Positions 12,405 through 23,908 of a stretch of 64,000 bases of DNA are shown here, one piece after another; position 1 is the stretch's first letter, and each line of letters begins with the position of its first letter. The stretch comes from an uncultured Paracoccaceae bacterium (GTDB lineage: Bacteria; Pseudomonadota; Alphaproteobacteria; Rhodobacterales; Rhodobacteraceae), in NCBI GenBank assembly GCA_947499635.1, contig CANMPD010000004.1, forward strand, positions 124,001-188,000, read 5' to 3'. The notes under the pieces are model-generated. The model saw nothing but the letters and a program-made list of their open reading frames with translations. It made no database searches and was not told the origin of the DNA. Made by a program: the position numbers and the translations under genes.

Positions 12405-13269
12405 CTTTAGACCTCAGTTCTGAATAGAGGTAAGGAACGATAATGGCGAAAACGACCATCATCATGATCATGGCAGAACTGGCAGCTTGCCCGATGTCGC
12501 CGCGCGAAAACGCCATTGTATACATGTAAGTGGCCGGTAAATCTGTTGCATAGCCAGGCCCGCCGCCTGTGAGTGCGATAACCAGATCAAAACTTTTGAT
12601 GGCGATATGCGACAGCACGATAAAAGCTGACAGAAAGATCGGCGCCATTGAAGGAATGATAATGGCGGTATAGACGCGCCATGTGGGGATGCCGTCGACT
12701 TGGGCAGCCTTGATAATTTCCTGATCCACCGACCGCAAACCCGCCAAAAAGAGCGCCATAACAAAGCCAGAGCTTTGCCAAATTGCCGCGATGACGACCG
12801 TATAAATCGCCATATCGGGGTTTATGAGCCAGTCGAAGGTGAAATCTTCAAAGCCCCAACCGCGCACCGTGGCTTCGAGGCCAAGACCCGGATTCAAAAT
12901 CCACTTCCATGCGGTCCCGGTGACGATCATCGAAAGTGCCATTGGGTACAGGTAAATCGTGCGAATTGCGCCTTCGGTTCGGATATTTTGATCTAACAAG
13001 ATCGCAAGGGACAACCCGAGGATCATCGCAATGGTAATGAACAAAAAACCAAACAAAAATAGGTTGTTGAATGCGGTGTCCCAACGAGGGGAGGCAAACA
13101 GCCTATCGTATTGAATAAGACCGTCGATTTCATATTTTGGTAGCAGGCGAGATCGCGTCAACGAGACCCAAGCCGTCCAAGCAATAAAGCCATAGACGAA
13201 GATCAGGACAGCAACGAAGGAGGGGGCCAGTACCAATTTTGGCGTGTTTGTTTCAAGCCATTTGATCAT
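12397..13269 (-). CDS. Carbohydrate ABC transporter permease
   Basis: MalF-like, 'EIIKAAQVDGIPTWRVYTAIIIPSMAP'. Confidence 0.92.
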   Translation of the reverse strand: MIKWLETNTPKLVLAPSFVAVLIFVYGFIAWTAWVSLTRSRLLPKYEIDGLIQYDRLFASPRWDTAFNNLFLFGFLFITIAMILGLSLAILLDQNIRTEGAIRTIYLYPMALSMIVTGTAWKWILNPGLGLEATVRGWGFEDFTFDWLINPDMAIYTVVIAAIWQSSGFVMALFLAGLRSVDQEIIKAAQVDGIPTWRVYTAIIIPSMAPIFLSAFIVLSHIAIKSFDLVIALTGGGPGYATDLPATYMYTMAFSRGDIGQAASSAMIMMMVVFAIIVPYLYSELRSKDD

Positions 13270-13290
13270 GGGATATTTTCCTAAACGGTC

Positions 13291-13317
13291 CCACCCCTTT
13301 GAGTATCAAAGGAGTGG
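13291..13317 (-). terminator. Intergenic hairpin between the binding-protein and permease genes
   Basis: CCACCCCTTTGA / TCAAAGGAGTGG, 12-bp arms with one mismatch, loop GTA. Confidence 0.6.
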
Positions 13318-13326
13318 GGTATTGCA

Positions 13327-14571
13327 TTACAGGCTGTTTGCGATCGCATTCGCAAGCATCTGAACGGCATCATCTGATGACATGTCAGAGTTGAAATGCG
13401 CCGTTACAACATCTGTGATTGCACCAGCTTGCGCGCCACGCAGTGCCATGCCATGCGCGTAGGAAGGCAACAAAGACCCGTTTTCAGAACTTGTATTCAT
13501 TTCCTGAGAAGACAACACCGCACAGCTATCAAATGCGTCAAGCGATACGTCTATACGTGCAGGAATAGATCCTTTGTTCAGGTTGAATACCTCTTGGAAC
13601 TCTTCGCCAACGACCAGTTCTGCCAACAGGGACTGGCCTTGTTGTTTTTCATCTCCGGCAACTTCGAACATTGCAAAGCTATCTACGTTGTAGAGAAAAC
13701 CATCCCCGGGTGTAGAAGCGCATAAAAAGTCTTGGCCCGGAACTTGACCCGCCGCGATGAATTCACCTTTGGCCCAGTCGCCCATGATCTGAAATGCCGC
13801 TTCGCCGTTCATGACCATAGCGGTGGATAGGTTCCAATCGCGACCAGAAAAATTGCTGTCGACAAAGCCACGCATAATGCGCATCTGATCAAACACGGCT
13901 TTCATCTTGTCTGATGTCAGGGTCTCTGTGTCGAGTTCAGTAAAGGCTTTACGGTAACCATCTGGTCCAAGAATGCCCAAGGCGACGGCTTCGAATATCG
14001 TCGCATCTTGCCAAGCTTGACCCCCATGGGCCAACGGGATGATGCCTGCGGACTGCAATTGTTCTGCAGCTGCGTTAAATTCGTCCCATGTCGTTGGCAT
14101 GTCGATATTATTCGCAGTGAGGACTTTGGCGTTTGCCCATATCCAGTCAACACGGTGAACATTCACAGGCGCCGCACACCATGTGCCATCGCATTGCATA
14201 TGCGCGGCGATCGAGGCAGGCAAAACATCTGCCCAATGGTTGGCTTCGGCGACAGCAGAAATATCTGCCAAAACGCCTTCTTCATACCATTCTTGAATGG
14301 CTGGACCTTTGATTTGTGCTGCTGTTGGCGCGTTGCCGGACAAAACACGTGCGCGCAGTGCTGTACCTGCAGCGTCACCACCGCCTCCGGCGACAGGCAT
14401 ATCTGTCCAAACGCCACCTTTGTCTGCGAACTCTTTTTGTAGGACTGCAACAGATTTTGCTTCGCCGCCAGAAGTCCAGTAATGCAGGACTTCAGCTTGT
14501 GGTTCGGCAAATGCTGCCGTGGATGCAAGAATAGCGAAGCCGGACACAGCGCCCGTCAGATAATGTTTCAT
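13327..14571 (-). CDS. Sugar ABC transporter substrate-binding protein (COG1653-like)
   Basis: Signal peptide 'MKHYLTGAVSGFAILASTAAFA' then 'VLHYWTSGGEAKSVAVLQKEF'. Confidence 0.9.
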   Translation of the reverse strand: MKHYLTGAVSGFAILASTAAFAEPQAEVLHYWTSGGEAKSVAVLQKEFADKGGVWTDMPVAGGGGDAAGTALRARVLSGNAPTAAQIKGPAIQEWYEEGVLADISAVAEANHWADVLPASIAAHMQCDGTWCAAPVNVHRVDWIWANAKVLTANNIDMPTTWDEFNAAAEQLQSAGIIPLAHGGQAWQDATIFEAVALGILGPDGYRKAFTELDTETLTSDKMKAVFDQMRIMRGFVDSNFSGRDWNLSTAMVMNGEAAFQIMGDWAKGEFIAAGQVPGQDFLCASTPGDGFLYNVDSFAMFEVAGDEKQQGQSLLAELVVGEEFQEVFNLNKGSIPARIDVSLDAFDSCAVLSSQEMNTSSENGSLLPSYAHGMALRGAQAGAITDVVTAHFNSDMSSDDAVQMLANAIANSL

Positions 14572-14803
14572 TTTCGATCTCCTCCCAGAATACCGCTTTC
14601 ACGGCTCGAATAATTGTATTGTGAAGGTGAGTGCCGTTTGGATGCAACCAGATCGTGATGGAGTTTCCCCATTGGAACGCAGAAAATTGTTTCGCTTGTT
14701 ACACACTGTTACCTTGGGGGCTGTTTTGATGCATTGTGTCGAATATTGCGGTCCAGTGATCCTGCAGGGCTCCAAATAGAATATGCGTCGGAGAGAATAG
14801 AAT

Positions 14804-15550
14804 ATGGCAATTTCACGCATCCTCGTTGTCGATGATGATCTTGATATGCGACAGATGATGACGCAATTTTTACGGCAAAATGGATCAATTGCGCTACCTG
14901 CGGCGAATGAGGTCGAAGTACGTCAACATATCGAAGCAGGCCGGGTTGATCTCATTTTACTGGATGTAATGCTCGGGGATGAGAATGGCCTGGAAATCTG
15001 TAAACGTTTGCGCAGCGAACAGGATGTGCCGATTATTTTAGTATCAGCGCTTTCAGCGGATCACCAACGTATGGAAGGCTACGCGGTTGGTGCGGATGAT
15101 TACGTCGCCAAACCTTTTAATCCCGACCTCTTATTGGCACGGGTAAAGGCGGTGTTGTCACGTACGCAGCGGTCTGCGTCTTTAGTGCATCGGCGTAACA
15201 CCAATATTTTTCATTTCAATGGTTGGAGTTATAATGCGAAATCAAGCGAAGTTTTGTCTCCTGACCAAGTCCAAGTGACACTCTCCCATCGTGAGATGGC
15301 CTTGTTACGGGTGCTGCTCGCCAACCCGCATATACCGTTGACACGAGAGGAAATCGCCAAGTCTTTAGATGTTACCGGTGCCAGCCAACAATCTGATACG
15401 GTGTCTGAGACGTCAGGCCGTGCCATAGATGTTCTCGTCGGACGTCTGCGCAACAAGATAGAAGTCACCCCGAAGGACCCTCAAATTCTAAAAACCGAGC
15501 GCGGCGTCGGCTATGTGTTCGCAGTCGATGTTGAGGTCTTAGACAGGTGA
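14804..15550 (+). CDS. OmpR-family response regulator
   Basis: Receiver 'ILVVDDDLDMR', 'LILLDVMLGDENGLE', 'VAKPF'; winged HTH 'VDVLVGRLRNKIE'. Confidence 0.93.
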   Translation: MAISRILVVDDDLDMRQMMTQFLRQNGSIALPAANEVEVRQHIEAGRVDLILLDVMLGDENGLEICKRLRSEQDVPIILVSALSADHQRMEGYAVGADDYVAKPFNPDLLLARVKAVLSRTQRSASLVHRRNTNIFHFNGWSYNAKSSEVLSPDQVQVTLSHREMALLRVLLANPHIPLTREEIAKSLDVTGASQQSDTVSETSGRAIDVLVGRLRNKIEVTPKDPQILKTERGVGYVFAVDVEVLDR

Positions 15551-16998
15551 ACAGGCATGTGAATAGCCTGCGTGCGATTGGGCTCATTTTGGTTTTCACC
15601 GCTTTGGTTATCGGAGGCGGCGTGGTTTGGACATGGGATCGGTCGACCGCGGCGTGGCAGACCTATGGCTCGAGGGCATATGAAACAGGAGTGACGTTAT
15701 ACTATGCTTTGCAAAATGGGACAGCGCCACCTGATGGGGTAGACGTTCGTCAATTATCTGCCGAGGATCAAGCCCATGCAGGAACAGGCGCATTCCGACG
15801 ACTGAATGGAGGGACTGCCGGGCCTCGAATTACAATTATTCCTCTTTCTGCAGATCGTGCGAACCGGGTTACGGGTGCGCCTCTTACGATGGTCGTTTTA
15901 TCTGCGCATTTCACCTATGGCTTAGCCGATTTACCATATCGGGATGGGCAAACGGCGGCAGAAACTCTGGGGGCCGTCACGCGTAAATTGGCGTTTTTCT
16001 GCAGTGACCCGTTTGTTGTGGCACAAATGGGTAATGCGCCGTGGGTGGAGCTTGATGGCAGCGCTGTTTGGGGCTGTAAGGCCGCACCGGCGGATTATCG
16101 AATTTTAGCTGCACTGCTGGGCATTGTCGGGGTCGGAATTTTGACAACTGTCACGCTGAACTTGCCCACTGCGTTTACTGCTTTTGCACGGCAATTGCGC
16201 AACCGGCGCCGCGTCGGTGGCCCGACCGAATATAAGGCCGAGGGACCGCGAGAGTTGCAAGAAATCGTAACGGCGGTGAATAATTACCTTGAAATTGAAC
16301 GGGAACAACTCGCCAGTCGCGCAGCGGTACTGTCTGGAGTGAGTCACGATCTGGGCACACCGGCCACACGCCTGCGTTTGCGAGCGGCATTGATTGAAGA
16401 TACTACGCTGCGTCGTAAGTTTGAAAATGACATCGATAGTATGACCGGTATCATTGAAAGTGTGCTCACCTATACGCATGCTGAAATGGACGTCGAAGCC
16501 CCTCGAGACTTATCATTGACGTCGTTGATTGATGCGATTGTGGCCAATTATCAAGACGTTGGTCGCCCTGTCGCGGTTCGCAAGGCCAAGGACGTTATTG
16601 TTCAAGGTGGAACATCAATCTTCATGTCGCGACAGGGCTATGGCGTGATGTCACATGACCATGACACAGTGGTTTTTGGCCGACCAGTTTCCTTGGAACG
16701 GGCCATTACCAACTTGGTTGAAAATGCTTTGAAATACGGGCGGCGTGCGACAGTTTCTTTGGAAAGTGATGCACAGTTTGCGACGATTGTAATTGAAGAT
16801 GAAGGGTCTAAAAGCTCTGCAGCAGATATCGAAAACCTTCTGGCACCATACCAACGCGGGGAAAATACAACAACGATCGATGGCCACGGTCTTGGCCTGA
16901 CCATTGTTGCGACAATTGCCAAGCTTCACGGAGGTAAGTTGTCTTTTGAAGACACACCAACAGGGGTATCCGCGCGGCTAACGGTCCAACGGCGCTGA
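15547..16998 (+). CDS. Sensor histidine kinase
   Basis: H-box 'GVSHDLGTPATRLRLR', N-box 'NLVENALKYG', 'GHGLGLTIV'; GTG start overlapping the regulator stop. Confidence 0.9.
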   Translation: MNRHVNSLRAIGLILVFTALVIGGGVVWTWDRSTAAWQTYGSRAYETGVTLYYALQNGTAPPDGVDVRQLSAEDQAHAGTGAFRRLNGGTAGPRITIIPLSADRANRVTGAPLTMVVLSAHFTYGLADLPYRDGQTAAETLGAVTRKLAFFCSDPFVVAQMGNAPWVELDGSAVWGCKAAPADYRILAALLGIVGVGILTTVTLNLPTAFTAFARQLRNRRRVGGPTEYKAEGPRELQEIVTAVNNYLEIEREQLASRAAVLSGVSHDLGTPATRLRLRAALIEDTTLRRKFENDIDSMTGIIESVLTYTHAEMDVEAPRDLSLTSLIDAIVANYQDVGRPVAVRKAKDVIVQGGTSIFMSRQGYGVMSHDHDTVVFGRPVSLERAITNLVENALKYGRRATVSLESDAQFATIVIEDEGSKSSAADIENLLAPYQRGENTTTIDGHGLGLTIVATIAKLHGGKLSFEDTPTGVSARLTVQRR

Positions 16999-17052
16999 TG
17001 CTTAATCACTGTCACTCTATAAGGTTGATAGAGCATAATATTTTAAGGATAA

Positions 17053-17128
<76 letters not shown>

Positions 17129-17272
17129 GGTGAGCGCTGATTTAAAGAAAGCTGCTACAGGGTGCAAGAGGTCTTTTGTGATTTTGTGTGTTTTTCATAG
17201 GTTGATCATATATGCAGCCCATTCTTGGATGGGGCCGAGCCGGTAAATGTATGCTGAGACTATGTCCTGTCC

Positions 17273-17689
17273 TTAATGTATCCCCATAGCGTCCAGCTCA
17301 GCGGGGGTGAACACTCGTGAACGAGTCAAAAATCGCTGTTCTCGCCCATTGTCGAGGCTGAACATACCTCCGCGACCGGGCACAGCATCCAGAATCAGCT
17401 GTGTGTGTTTCCAAACCTCGTATTGAGAGCCTGAAATCCAGACCTCAGCGTTGAGAATATCACCTAGCTTTACATCGTTGACGCCAAGCGCAAAGTCACC
17501 TTTTGGATAACACATCGGCGAGGAGCCGTCGCAGCAACCGCCGGATTGGTGGAACATGACATCCCCATATTCGGCTTGTATCTCGCCCAGCAGCGTACGT
17601 GCGGCGGGTGTGGATGTGACACGTTTGGTCAAATCATCCTTAGAAACGGGAGTGTGCTCTGAAACACAGGATATATCACGAGTTGTCAT
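17273..17689 (-). CDS. DUF779 domain-containing protein
   Basis: 'MFHQSGGCCDGSSPMCYPKGDF'; position beside aldehyde dehydrogenase. Confidence 0.88.
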   Translation of the reverse strand: MTTRDISCVSEHTPVSKDDLTKRVTSTPAARTLLGEIQAEYGDVMFHQSGGCCDGSSPMCYPKGDFALGVNDVKLGDILNAEVWISGSQYEVWKHTQLILDAVPGRGGMFSLDNGREQRFLTRSRVFTPAELDAMGIH

Positions 17690-17754
17690 TTGGGGCCCCT
17701 AAGTTGACGCGGCGCGGAAAGTCCCGGCGACCTTAACGCCGCCGGGAGATGTGC

Positions 17755-19281
17755 TTAGAAGAACCCAAGCTTGTTTGGATTATAGCTCACCAGCATGTTT
17801 TTGGTCTGTTGATAATGATCCAACATCATCTTGTGGTTTTCACGCCCAATGCCAGACTGCTTGTATCCGCCAAATGCCGCATGTGCCGGGTAGGCGTGAT
17901 AGCAATTGGTCCAAACGCGTCCGGCCTGAATGGCCCGGCCAAAGCGATAGCAGGTATTGGCATCGCGGCTCCAGACACCGGCACCCAGACCATATAGGGT
18001 GTCATTTGCAATCTCGAGGGCCTCATCTTCGTCTTTGAACGTAGTGACCGAGACCACAGGGCCAAATATTTCCTCTTGGAAGACCCGCATTTTATTATGG
18101 CCCTTCAAAATCGTCGGCTGGATATAATAACCCGAGGACAGTTCTCCACCGTAATCAGCCGCGCCGCCGCCTGTCAGGATTTCTGCACCTTCTTGGTGGC
18201 CAATGTCAAAATAGCTGAGAATTTTATCGCGCTGTTCCGACGAGGCCTGCGCGCCCATCATCACGCCCGCCGCGCGGGGATCCCCCGTGACGATAGCCTC
18301 GGTACGGGCGATACAGCGTTGGATAAATTCGTCATAGATGTCTTCGTGGATCAAGGCGCGGCTTGGACAGGTGCAAACCTCGCCTTGGTTCAACGCAAAC
18401 ATCACAAAACCTTCGATGGCTTTGTCGAGAAAAGCATCATCCTCGCGCATTACGTCTTTGTGGAACACGTTGGGGGATTTCCCGCCCAGTTCCAAGGTGA
18501 TTGGGATCAGGTTCTCGGTGGCGTATTGCATGATCAGACGGCCGGTGGTCGTCTCGCCGGTAAAGGCTATTTTGGCGATCCGGTTAGATTGCGCCAGTGG
18601 CTTGCCAGCCTCAAGCCCGAAACCGTTGATGATATTCAACACGCCTGCAGGCAGGATATCGGCGATTAGTTCGGCCCAAACCATGATTGTGGCGGGCGTT
18701 TGTTCCGCAGGTTTGATGACCACACAATTGCCAGCGGCCAAAGCCGGAGCCAATTTCCAAGCCGCCATCAATAACGGAAAATTCCATGGGATAATTTGTC
18801 CGACCACGCCAAGAGGTTCGTGAAAATGATAAGCGACAGTGTCATTGTCAATCTCACTCATCGTGCCTTCTTGCGAGCGCAGGCAGGATGCGAAATAGCG
18901 AAAATGGTCCACTGCCAAAGGTAGGTCCGCTGCCATCGTTTCGCGGATTGCCTTGCCGTTGTCCCATGTTTCACATACGGCAAGCAGGTCGAGGTTTTCT
19001 TCCATAATGTCTGCGATTTTCAGCAGAGCATTGGCGCGATCTGTGGCGGATGTGCGTCCCCATGAGTCTTTTGCGGCGTGGGCCGCGTCAATCGCAGCCT
19101 CAATATCACTGGCGTCTGAACGGGCGATCTTGTTGATAACAGCTCCAGTAATCGGTGTCGTATTGTCAAAATATCGCCCGTTTTTCGGGGGCACAAACTG
19201 CCCACCAATAAAGTTGTCATATTTCGTTTTAAACGGAGAGCTGAACGTGCTCTCTGGTTTTACCATCTCATTCATGATCAT
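17755..19281 (-). CDS. NAD-dependent aldehyde dehydrogenase (ExaC/AldB type)
   Basis: '[13 protein letters not shown]', '[14 protein letters not shown]', '[16 protein letters not shown]'. Confidence 0.93.
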   Translation of the reverse strand: MIMNEMVKPESTFSSPFKTKYDNFIGGQFVPPKNGRYFDNTTPITGAVINKIARSDASDIEAAIDAAHAAKDSWGRTSATDRANALLKIADIMEENLDLLAVCETWDNGKAIRETMAADLPLAVDHFRYFASCLRSQEGTMSEIDNDTVAYHFHEPLGVVGQIIPWNFPLLMAAWKLAPALAAGNCVVIKPAEQTPATIMVWAELIADILPAGVLNIINGFGLEAGKPLAQSNRIAKIAFTGETTTGRLIMQYATENLIPITLELGGKSPNVFHKDVMREDDAFLDKAIEGFVMFALNQGEVCTCPSRALIHEDIYDEFIQRCIARTEAIVTGDPRAAGVMMGAQASSEQRDKILSYFDIGHQEGAEILTGGGAADYGGELSSGYYIQPTILKGHNKMRVFQEEIFGPVVSVTTFKDEDEALEIANDTLYGLGAGVWSRDANTCYRFGRAIQAGRVWTNCYHAYPAHAAFGGYKQSGIGRENHKMMLDHYQQTKNMLVSYNPNKLGFF

Positions 19282-19399
19282 CCTCCCAAAAAATGCGGCA
19301 CCTCCAATGCCGTTGAGAGAGCCTAGTCAAGAAATAATAGGACGCTAGCCTTGTGGTTGTGGAAACGGGTTTGACCTGTCTCAGCGATGAAACAGGTGG

Positions 19400-20350
19400 T
19401 TAGGATTTTCGTACCAAACCCAAACGCTGCATGCGGCGATACAGTGTTGCACGTCCAATCCTCAAATGTCGTGCCGCAGCGGAGACATTGCCCTGAGAGC
19501 GTGCCAATGCACGTAAAACGGCAGCACGTTCGCCGCGATCAAAGCCAATCATGTGATCTGTGCGTCCTAAGACATCCGTTGCAGGAACGGGTTGGAACTG
19601 ACCTTCAGTCTTCCAGCCAAATTTTTGCCGTGCGCCCCGCGTCGCGCCGACAATGATATCATCTGAATCAATGGCCAGCAAAGCGCCGCGACCAGTGTCT
19701 TCCTCATCTGCTAGCACCACACGGACGTTAGGGAATGCATCTTTAAACAACGCGGCTTCGATTTGTTTGGTTGTCTGGGTTATCATTGCACACATAAGTT
19801 TGTTGATGGTCTCAGTTTGGTCTGCGCGGGCAGAAGAAACATCGACGGCACCAAGCAGATCGCCATGAGGCCCATAAATAGGGGCATCAATGCAGCTCAT
19901 TGCGGTGTTTTTGGAATAAAAATGCTGGTCCCTGTGAATGATAACGCTGCGCCCCTCTGCGAGGCAGGTGCCGATCCCATTTGTCCCTTCATTGCGTTCG
20001 CTCCAATCTGCACCGGGTACAAGCCCCCAAAGCGCAAATGTCTGAGTATCCGCGCCATCACAGCGTTGATCCAAGATCACACCCCGCTTATCCGTCAGCA
20101 CAACCGCACAGCCCGAAGAGCAGACAAGCGTGAACAATTGGTCCAGTTTCGGCCTCGCAATATCGCACAGCGCGCCAACGGCCTCGCAATGGTCGCGCAG
20201 CTCATTTTGGCTGAGAATAGTCTGACGAGGTCGCATAGATGGATCTAGACCATAATGGTCGATAGACCGTCGCCATGATGCCGCAATACGGCTATGCGCT
20301 GCCGATTGCGTGGACGCGGCCGTGGTGATGACCTTATCTGCATGTTTCAT
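19400..20350 (-). CDS. GAF + Fis-type HTH regulator (AcoR-like, no AAA+ domain)
   Basis: 'SHSRIAASWRRSIDHYGLDP'-type N-terminus, GAF-like region, C-terminal Fis HTH 'ALARSQGNVSAAARHLRIGRATLYRRMQRLGL'; no Walker A or GAFTGA. Confidence 0.85.
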   Translation of the reverse strand: MKHADKVITTAASTQSAAHSRIAASWRRSIDHYGLDPSMRPRQTILSQNELRDHCEAVGALCDIARPKLDQLFTLVCSSGCAVVLTDKRGVILDQRCDGADTQTFALWGLVPGADWSERNEGTNGIGTCLAEGRSVIIHRDQHFYSKNTAMSCIDAPIYGPHGDLLGAVDVSSARADQTETINKLMCAMITQTTKQIEAALFKDAFPNVRVVLADEEDTGRGALLAIDSDDIIVGATRGARQKFGWKTEGQFQPVPATDVLGRTDHMIGFDRGERAAVLRALARSQGNVSAAARHLRIGRATLYRRMQRLGLVRKS

Positions 20351-20480
20351 CGTAAGTCTCCCCCCTTACATGCCTGTTGGTCCTGAGACCTCGCTGCACG
20401 AAAACAATCTATCACGAAGGCTGTTGTTCTCCAAATTCAAGGTGTCGTCGTGACAGCGTAGGGGCGAATTGGCACGAAAA

Positions 20481-20507
20481 AACCGAGGCACACGGGGCAC
20501 CTCGGTT
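20481..20507 (-). terminator. Rho-independent-type terminator downstream of ilvC
   Basis: AACCGAGG / CCTCGGTT stem with A-run on + strand (T-run on transcript). Confidence 0.75.
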
Positions 20508-20539
20508 TAATCATAGTCTTTTTGGAAATGGTGACGCGA

Positions 20540-21574
<1,035 letters not shown>

Positions 21575-21692
21575 TCAGCTACGGTTGGTGGCGATCATAG
21601 GTATTTTCATCAGTGTTGCGACATATTCGATTGTAAAATATTCACTTATTTTGCAGTATTCATGCGTAATTTTTCGGTTTATGGGATTTTTT

Positions 21693-22148
21693 ATGCTTGA
21701 TGATGCAGATCGGCGCATGCTGCGGAACCTTCAAACGGATCCCACCCAATCATTGCCAGATTTGGCGGATCGTTTGGGGGTGACAGTCTCACGCCTGTCG
21801 CGGCGGTTGGATAAATTGCGCGACAGTGGTGTCTTGCGCGGCACCTATGCTGTGATTGATTGGCAGGCGCTTGGTTATACGGTTGAGGTGTCTCTGCGTG
21901 TGACATTAGACAAAACCAATCCGCGTGCATTTGATGAATTCATCCCAGCGGCGCGGGAAATCCCTGAGGTGTTGGAAATCCAAACGTTCTTGGGGCAAGT
22001 CGATGTACGATTAAGTGTGATTGCGCGGGACATGCGCGATTACCAACGTCTCTATCGTGATCATATCCTGTTTTTGCCTCATATGACAGATATTGAGGCT
22101 TTGACGCATGTCGCACGGATCAAGACAAACCAAGGGCTGCCGATATGA
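21693..22148 (+). CDS. Lrp/AsnC-family regulator
   Basis: 'LDDADRRMLRNLQTDPTQSLPDLADRLGVTVSRLSRRLDKLRDSGVLRG' + RAM-type C-terminus. Confidence 0.9.
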   Translation: MLDDADRRMLRNLQTDPTQSLPDLADRLGVTVSRLSRRLDKLRDSGVLRGTYAVIDWQALGYTVEVSLRVTLDKTNPRAFDEFIPAAREIPEVLEIQTFLGQVDVRLSVIARDMRDYQRLYRDHILFLPHMTDIEALTHVARIKTNQGLPI

Positions 22149-22612
22149 CCCTGGATGATTTGGATTATGCTATTTTGCGCGCGCTGAGTGTTGATGCAAC
22201 GCAATCTGCTGGGGCGCTTGGGCGGCAGCTTGGGCTCAGTCAACCGGCCACTTGGCGGCGTATTCGACGTTTGGAAGACGAAGGTGTGATCCTTGGCCGA
22301 CGGTTGGATTTGGATGCGGAAAAGTTGGGTCTTGGTGTGACCGTGTTTTTGGGGATCAAGCTCGCGACCAAGGGGCGGCTAAGCCTCGAGGATTTTGAAC
22401 GCGCAGTTCGTGCTATCCCAGAGGTGCAATCGGTTGAGCATGTTTTAGGATTATATGATTACCGTTTGCGTGTCGTCGCCAGAGATATCGCCGATTTTGA
22501 ACGTGTCTTGCGTCGACGTATTATGACACTACCCGCTGTGGGCAATGTTGATGCAAATGTTTTGTTGTCAGAAGAGCGCAGACTTGGTCCCCTTGCAGCG
22601 CCTGAGAGCTGA
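22145..22612 (+). CDS. Lrp/AsnC-family regulator
   Basis: 'LDDLDYAILRALSVDATQSAGALGRQLGLSQPATWRRIRRLEDEGVI'; 4-nt overlap with preceding gene. Confidence 0.9.
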   Translation: MTLDDLDYAILRALSVDATQSAGALGRQLGLSQPATWRRIRRLEDEGVILGRRLDLDAEKLGLGVTVFLGIKLATKGRLSLEDFERAVRAIPEVQSVEHVLGLYDYRLRVVARDIADFERVLRRRIMTLPAVGNVDANVLLSEERRLGPLAAPES

Positions 22613-22617
22613 TGTAG

Positions 22618-23721
22618 TTAGTCCAGCAGCTCCGCTTCGTATTGGCGCAGACATAGGCGTGCGGCCTCTGGCGTGTCAGTCAGCCCTGCCAGACGTTTCC
22701 ATGCCAATGGGTGCATGTGATCGGACACAGGTAACAGGCTTTCACAGGGAATCCCATTTGCCGTTATGATTTCATGGTGTTCTAACATGATGTGGTGGTA
22801 TGTAATGCGGCCTGTCTCAGCCTGAGAAACACCATCCCTCGTACAAAGGAATTTTGCGGCAACCAAGCACTCTGGTTCACCAAACAGTAGTTCAGCTTTT
22901 TCATGTGTGACCAAAACGCGGTGATTGGGGGATAGAACCAATTGCTTGGCGTTGCCTAAAGCACCACTATTGATGGTTACAGGCGCGTCATCACCGGTTC
23001 CGATTGTGCTGCGGACCCCAACCCAACGGATCGGTTGGGCGCCATTGTCGCGTGTGATAACGAGGTCACCGGGGTTTAAATCTTCGATTTTACGCGCGCC
23101 ATCGGGTGTTGCAATGAATGTACCACGGGCAAAGCAGGGCGTTGTGGATTCTGTCACATAATCGCCAACATAGAACAAGCGGTCGCCGGTCTCGATCCCA
23201 TCGCTAATTGTGTTGTCGCCGTCAAAATCCAGATCTGTGCGATAATCTGTTGTCACACTAGAGCCATCGCTGATGCCAGTATCCGGTGCGATGATCAAGT
23301 TGCCAAGCTGTGGGGCTCCGGCATCGTCTGACACAAGTACAGACCCATTAAAGCGCACATAGGTATCGCCAAGACCAGACTGGTCGCTTTGTACAGTGGC
23401 CTCTTGGCCCGGGTTTTGGGGGTCGTAATCATACTTGATCAAGGACTCATCGTCCGTGGAGAGCCATTCCTCGTAATCGGCCTGTGTGTCAAAGACGGTT
23501 ATGCCGATAATACCGCTTGATCCGTCGATTTGGCCATCGTCGGTTATGTCTTGTACGGTCACGACAACGATATCGTCGGCCTCAAATACCTCGGTGCCAT
23601 TTGAAATGGTGGCGACGCCTTCGCCATCGTCACTTCGATCATCGCGTGTGCTGACATTGGCATTCAGCGCGACATCGGCGCCACTTACGACAAATAAGCC
23701 TGTGTTTGCTGAAGATGACAT
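22618..23721 (-). CDS. Hint domain-containing protein
   Basis: 'CFARGTFIATPDGARKIEDLNPGDLVITRDNGAQPIRWVG', 'LSPNHRVLVTHEKAELLFG'. Confidence 0.9.
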   Translation of the reverse strand: MSSSANTGLFVVSGADVALNANVSTRDDRSDDGEGVATISNGTEVFEADDIVVVTVQDITDDGQIDGSSGIIGITVFDTQADYEEWLSTDDESLIKYDYDPQNPGQEATVQSDQSGLGDTYVRFNGSVLVSDDAGAPQLGNLIIAPDTGISDGSSVTTDYRTDLDFDGDNTISDGIETGDRLFYVGDYVTESTTPCFARGTFIATPDGARKIEDLNPGDLVITRDNGAQPIRWVGVRSTIGTGDDAPVTINSGALGNAKQLVLSPNHRVLVTHEKAELLFGEPECLVAAKFLCTRDGVSQAETGRITYHHIMLEHHEIITANGIPCESLLPVSDHMHPLAWKRLAGLTDTPEAARLCLRQYEAELLD

Positions 23722-23908
23722 GTTGGGTTCTTTCGAATCTTAGACGCTAGAGGAACATTTATATTGTATATTTTTACGCTTACGTCTTTATTAAAAACCA
23801 TTGATCTACCTCATAAAATTATAGTGAAACACGTTAATTTGAACGTTTTAGGCCACGAAATCGATTGGTTTTGGGTTTTGCGTTACCTGCCAATAAAATT
23901 TGGTATGT

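Noticed and set aside
10409-14571. Sugar-binding operon as part of a novel system with the adjacent oxidoreductase
   Set aside because: FadH-like gene is convergent and shows no functional link; the transporter is a standard four-gene carbohydrate ABC set.
21693-22612. Tandem Lrp-like genes as siroheme decarboxylase AhbA/AhbB or NirDL
   Set aside because: Both have good HTH regions and RAM-type C-termini and sit by ilvC, not by heme genes.
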